From positions 5,285,770-5,349,769 of the forward strand of contig JAQFVV010012420.1 of the NCBI GenBank assembly GCA_028023455.1: DNA of 64,000 nucleotides, given 5' to 3'. Positions 59,829 to 64,000 of the stretch are shown in pieces (positions within the stretch are counted from its first letter, which is position 1; each line of letters opens with the position of its first letter). Both the position numbers and the translations under genes were made by a program. Source of the stretch: Epiperipatus broadwayi (lineage: Eukaryota > Onychophora > Udeonychophora > Euonychophora > Peripatidae). Under the pieces are notes generated by a model that had not been told where the DNA came from, searched no databases, and saw nothing but the letters and a program-made list of their open reading frames with translations.

Positions 59829-61799
59829 TACAATGTATATATCATCAACAACCATTATCAATCCACTGCAGGATGAAGGTCTCTCCAAGTTTAATCCATC
59901 TTCTCCGATCTTTAGCTTCTCTCCTCCACATCACCCCTGCACACTTTCTTATTTCACCCATCCATCTCATATGTGGTCTCTTTCTGAGTCTTTTACAATC
60001 TCTTGGAATCCAGTTTAAGATTTCAATTGTCCATCTATTGTCATCTCTTCTAGCAATATGTCCAGCCCAACTCCACTTCAATCTTTTAATTTTTTCAATA
60101 AGATCAGTAACACCTGTTTGTCCTCTTACACATACATTGCATTTTCGATCTCTTCTTGTTACTCCCAACATGCATCTCTCCATACTTCTTTGAGTTGTCT
60201 GGAGTCTCTGTAGTGCTCTTCTATTAAGTGTCCAAGTCTCAGATCCATAAGTAAGAACTGGTAAAACACATTTATTAAAAACCTTTCTTTTCAAACACAT
60301 AGGCATATTTCCTTTTAGTATCAAGTTATTTCTAACAAAAGCACTCCAACCAAGTTTAATTCTATGATTAATTTCATCCATTATGTTTCCATCTGTATTA
60401 ATAATCTGACCAAGGTATTTGTAACTGTTAACTTCTTCTAATTCATTATAATTAATCTTTATATTCATATTTTGAGCAAATCAATTAAACATTACTTTAG
60501 TCTCTTTAACATTTATCTTTAGTTCTAATTTCCTACTTTCATCTGATAACTCCTGCAACATTTCCTGCAGCTCTGAAGCATTATTTGCAAAAACAACTAT
60601 ATCATCTGCAAAATCTAAATGACTTAAATAATCTCCATTTACTTTCACTCCTTTAATTTTCCATTTTAATCCACAAAATACTTCTTGCAACACTGCTGTA
60701 AAAAGTTTTGGAGATATGGAGTCACCTTGTCTTACACCTTTTTCAATGTTGACTTTCCCAGTATCATTATGTAATCTAATTGTTGCTGTTGCATTTTTAT
60801 AAATATTCTTTAAAATATGACAATATCCTGGATCTATACCTTGATGTTCCAATGCTTTAATCACTGAAGAAATGTTTATAGAATCAAATGACTTTTCATA
60901 ATCTAAAAATACAAAATATAATGGCAACTCATATTCATTTGTCTTTTCTATAACTTCTCTCAATACCTGAATATGATCTACTGTACTAAAACCACTTTTA
61001 AATTCAGCTTGTTCTCTTAGTTGGTGGAAATTCAATGTTCTTTGTAGATGAGTTGTAATTATCTTGGTAAAATTTTTGTATAAAACTGATAAAAGGCTGA
61101 TAGGTCTTTAATTTCTAATAGTTTCTTTATCACCTTTTTTAAATATTAATATTATTACTGCATTCTTCCAATCATCTGGTATATCTTTATCATTTAGTAT
61201 ATAACTTTGCTAATTTTTTTTTCTGTTTCTTCACCTGCTTTTTTTAATATATCAATTATAATTCCATCTTTACCTGGACCCTTTCCTTTCTTCATACATT
61301 TAATTGCATGTTTCATTTCTTCATTTAAAATTCTGAACAATTCAGAAGATGTAATAGAAATAGGAGGTACTTGTTCTTTATTACTATAGAATTCTTGATA
61401 AAAGTCTTCTACCCATTTCATAATGTCATCTCTCTTTTTAGTAATAATTCCATCTTTTTTTCTTATTGCAGATATAAATTTCCTACCAATACCAAAATCT
61501 TGTTTTACATTCTTGGGACTTTTATTTTCTTCTACAGCTTTCATTGCTAGTTCACAGTTATACTTTCTTATATCATTTTCAACTCTTTTCCGTATCATTT
61601 TACAAAATTCGAGATATTCAATCCTTTTTAATGCATCATTTTTGTATATCTTCATATTCCTTCTTTTCTTCATAAATTCTCTAGTCTCACTAGAAATTTT
61701 ATTGGTCAATTGCTGCTTTTTTCTACCAGCTATCTTTGTTGCAGTTTTTAATATATATATATAATTAATTTTAATTCTATTCAGAATTATATTTATCAC
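59829..61799 (-). pseudogene. RTE-type LINE relic, RT and C-terminus (5'-truncated)
   Basis: Minus-strand RT of the RTE (BovB-like) group. 61799-61194 carries the RT entry (FYSNKEQ, KKGKGPGKDGI). 61193-61036 contains RPISLLSVLYKNFTKI after a stop. 61035-60481 has FVFLDYEKSFDSI, GVRQGDSISPKLF and HLDFADDIVVFA. A TGA at 60483-60481 then interrupts the same frame, which continues 60468-59845 with SYKYLGQIINTDG, VLPVLTYGSETWTL and WSWAGHIARRDDNRWTIEIL, diagnostic for RTE. The endonuclease is missing. The 3' end near 59829 (GATTGATAATGGTTGTTGATGATA) is a typical short RTE tail. Inactive. Confidence 0.88.
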
Positions 61800-62242
61800 T
61801 AAACACTTTATTTTTTTGATTTCTTTTTCTTTAACTAACTTTTACTATACTATTCTATTTTTTTTTCTAGTTTTGCAATTTTCTAGGTATAGACACAAAT
61901 TATCCACTCCAATTTATTTATGAATATATTTATGATTGTGTATATAGAAAAATAAAACACAACTTCTAAAATAATTAGATTAGAATCAAATAGATTACAA
62001 TTAAGCTGAATAAATAAATTTTACTAATTATAAAGTTGATTTTTTTTCTGTAGACCTTTCCAATAAATTTATGTATCTAATTACAAATCAGCATTATGTA
62101 GAAGGGAGAAATCCAACGCATCAACTTTACATGATTATTCTACTGCAGTGAAATGTCCAGTGTTGGAGTTCCATTTATTATCAGCTAGTCAGTAATCTAT
62201 AGATTATTAAAGGCAGAAAAGTTAGAATATTTTTTTTTGCAG
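61800..62242. other. AT-rich DNA; possible intron end
   Basis: No ORF. Ends with a T9 tract and GCAG directly before the next candidate exon. Confidence 0.45.
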
Positions 62243-62310
62243 GGTTTCAGGCATGCTAAAGACAAGAGAGAAATCTATGCAACCTGCAGCCAAATGTTTG
62301 CTTTACAAAG
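62243..62310 (+). other. possible host exon, 68 bp
   Basis: Preceded by T9-GCAG and followed by AAAG/GTAAGT, both near-ideal splice sites. Composition is clearly less AT-rich than the flanks. Two frames are open: one reads GFRHAKDKREIYATCSQMFA.., the other SGMLKTREKSMQPAAKCLLY... I do not recognise either. The pairing of a strong acceptor and a strong donor at exon distance is the evidence; no neighbouring exon is visible within the window. Confidence 0.4.
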
Positions 62311-63068
62311 GTAAGTTTATTTAATTTGTTTTTCAAATTGCACATAATTTTTCAGATTGAATGTGGAATAAAATATTAATACAACCCCTCATATTAACTG
62401 GTTTCCTCTTTTAAAATAAGTATGTCAATATCTTTTAGTGAACGAAATTAGAAGAAAAAATTGCAGTACTAATTTGTAATGTAAATGATATTTTGGAAAG
62501 TATAATTAAAACATAGAAGGAATTGCTTGAATCGCTTAAGAATTTAATCTAAGTCATGAAATATTTTTACAATTTTTTTTTTTAAATTTGCACACATACA
62601 CAAACAGTATTCATGCTTTAAAATTACATCACAGTATAATTAGAAACACAGTTATCTGATGTAACTATTCCACCTAATGATCCTTTCATTTATACATGAA
62701 TAACTGTATAAAAATGGTAAAAGTAAACCATCACTACTTATGTACATGTTAATAACATTTAATGGATTATATAATAAATAAACAACATTAAAGCCCACTG
62801 CAGGGAAAAGAGACCCTATACTTTTTTCATAATTGAACAGAAAACTGAAAGAAGTATATAATTTATCACTAAACTAGCTTTATTATTCTACATATCAATT
62901 AAGAACAATTAGATAAGCATTTATTAATCTATATTAAGTTTCTACATAAGATTAGCTATTAGTTGTTTACTTGAAAAGTTGATTTCTGTGAATGTCACTA
63001 GATTGGCATGTTGATCGCATTAAATATTTCACAACAAAGAGCAATTTGTTTGTGCTTTCTAATTACTT
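62311..63068. other. AT-rich non-coding DNA
   Basis: Nothing recognised; intron if the preceding exon is real. Confidence 0.45.
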
Positions 63069-63415
63069 TTGTTGGTGGTTAATGCTTCATTTTGTGTTAC
63101 AAATAATGTTAATAAATTAGTGAATAATTCAAAAAATGTTATACCTGTCAAGCAGAAAAGTAATGTAGTGTATCAATTTTTTTGTGGATATATGTTATCA
63201 TATATAGGTGAATTGAGGTGCAGTATTGAAAAAAGATTAAAGGAGCATGAATACAAGTGTGTGAAAGTAAAAATAATAATGATTTAATGACTGCTTCAGT
63301 TTTCTTGGATCACGAAAGGACATGTGAATATAAATTTAAGTTTGACATTGAAAGTGTTAAGATTCTTCATGAAGAGAGAAACCATAATACAAGAAAAATT
63401 AAGGAGGCAATTTAG
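63069..63415 (+). pseudogene. Penelope-like element, GIY-YIG endonuclease fragment
   Basis: One frame reads NVNKLVNNSKNVIPVKQKSN then VVYQFFCGYMLSYIGELRCS and IEKRLKEHE. After a shift near 63287 it continues SVFLDHERTCEYKFKF and VKILHEERNHNTRKIKEAI with a TAG at 63413. The order N-N-L-K, VVY..C, YIG, R-L-x-E-H, and a terminal RKIKEAI is characteristic of the C-terminal endonuclease domain of Penelope-like retroelements. The RT part upstream is missing. Inactive fragment. Confidence 0.75.
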
Positions 63416-63644
63416 ACAAGTTACTAACATTAAAATTTGGGATTCATGGGATTTGAGTTGATGATGTTTGCTTTCATTTTTTTTAAATTTAATGGCAGTT
63501 GAGATGCGTTAAGGAATTAACCAAAAATACTTCGGTGGATTGAAAAACTGTATATAATAGTTAATTACTATTATATTTATTATTTTTATTGTTTTTACAA
63601 TAGTTTTTAATTTAACAGACATTTTATTTGTGTGTATATATATA
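63416..63644. other. AT-rich non-coding DNA
   Basis: Nothing recognised. Confidence 0.5.
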
Positions 63645-63919
63645 TATGTCCACAGATGGCGTCCTACCAAGACTGCCAATCAAACGTGTTTTGTTTACAT
63701 AAACGTCAGAGTAGTTAGTATTCACTATCTCTAACTATAATTCCACTTTCAGATCATGATTTCAAGCTATTTGCTATCGTCAGTGAAAGACAGGAATAAA
63801 GAAATCATGATCTGAAAGTGGAATTATAGTTAGAGATAGTGAATACTAACTACTCTGACGTTTATGTAAACAAAACATGCTTGATTGGCAGTCTTGGTAG
63901 GACGCCATCTGTGGACATA
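63645..63919. mobile_element. palindromic MITE with TA target duplication
   Basis: TGTCCACAGATGGCGTCCTA at 63647 and its exact complement ending at 63917 are flanked by TA on each side. The arms extend about 115 bases with very few mismatches, down to a ~38-base loop (63764-63801). No ORF. TA duplication and TIR style fit a Tc1/mariner-type MITE. Confidence 0.88.
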
Positions 63920-64000
63920 AATACAAGCGTTAGCAAGTTTTTTAACTTGCATTTTTGTTTATCATATATATATATATAACATTTACTTTTGATGTTTCCA
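63920..64000. other. AT-rich DNA to window end
   Basis: (TA)n at 63966-63977; nothing else recognised. Confidence 0.5.

Noticed and set aside
59819-60193. Plus-strand ORFs of 124 and 61 codons
   Set aside because: Antisense shadows of the RTE C-terminal region, which has clear family motifs on the minus strand.

Overview
This window looks like an invertebrate nuclear genome segment. It is strongly AT-rich, full of long trinucleotide and (TA)n microsatellites, has no operons or bacterial-type signals, and is dominated by eukaryotic transposable elements. No complete host gene is visible; at most two short exon-like islands (650-716 and 62243-62310) have splice-site context. Species cannot be fixed from the sequence alone; a lophotrochozoan, flatworm or cnidarian genome would all fit.

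Layout, left to right. 1-2.7 kb: AT-rich DNA with one possible exon. 2.7-11.85 kb: two decayed, head-to-tail copies of one non-LTR retrotransposon family (gag-like ORF1 with a CCHC knuckle; ORF2 with endonuclease plus reverse transcriptase), then a Penelope-like RT scrap on the minus strand. 12.2-22 kb: about 10 kb without recognisable genes. 22.1-23.85 kb: a dispersed repeat and a 1.16 kb terminal-inverted-repeat (TIR) element embedded in (TAA)n. 23.85-34.58 kb: two long copies (A and B) of the same LINE family, head to tail, each ending in (TAA)n, the second starting immediately after the tail of the first. 35.2-41.5 kb: a related but distinct LINE (C) on the minus strand with three tightly coupled ORFs and a 17-bp target-site duplication (TSD). 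42.1 kb: tRNA-derived SINE. 43.6-45.5 kb: another ORF1 relic, followed by an apparently intact Merlin-type (IS1016/IS1595-like) DNA transposon (45486-51027) with very long inverted repeats, a 9-bp TSD and a complete transposase ORF. 51.4-58.97 kb: a CR1/L2-like LINE (PHD-like ORF1; EN/RT ORF2) into which a SINE and a deleted Ty3/Gypsy-type LTR element are inserted; the gag of the latter is itself split by a TTAA-flanked insertion. 59.1-61.8 kb: a second CR1/L2-like fragment and a minus-strand RTE relic. 63.1-63.9 kb: a Penelope-type GIY-YIG fragment and a palindromic TA-flanked MITE.

How the parts relate. The window is a nested TE landscape in which insertion order can be read from interruptions. 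The most interesting pattern is in the A/B family. Elements sit in tail-to-head order joined by trinucleotide repeats, their ORF1 carries an AT-hook-like motif (PGRPPK), and the related element C, which lacks the motif, inserted elsewhere with an ordinary TSD. This suggests, but does not prove, AT-hook-assisted targeting of (TAA)n DNA. The second is the Merlin element, whose arms are far longer than usual, unequal because of a duplication in one arm, and studded with repeated E2F-like motifs.
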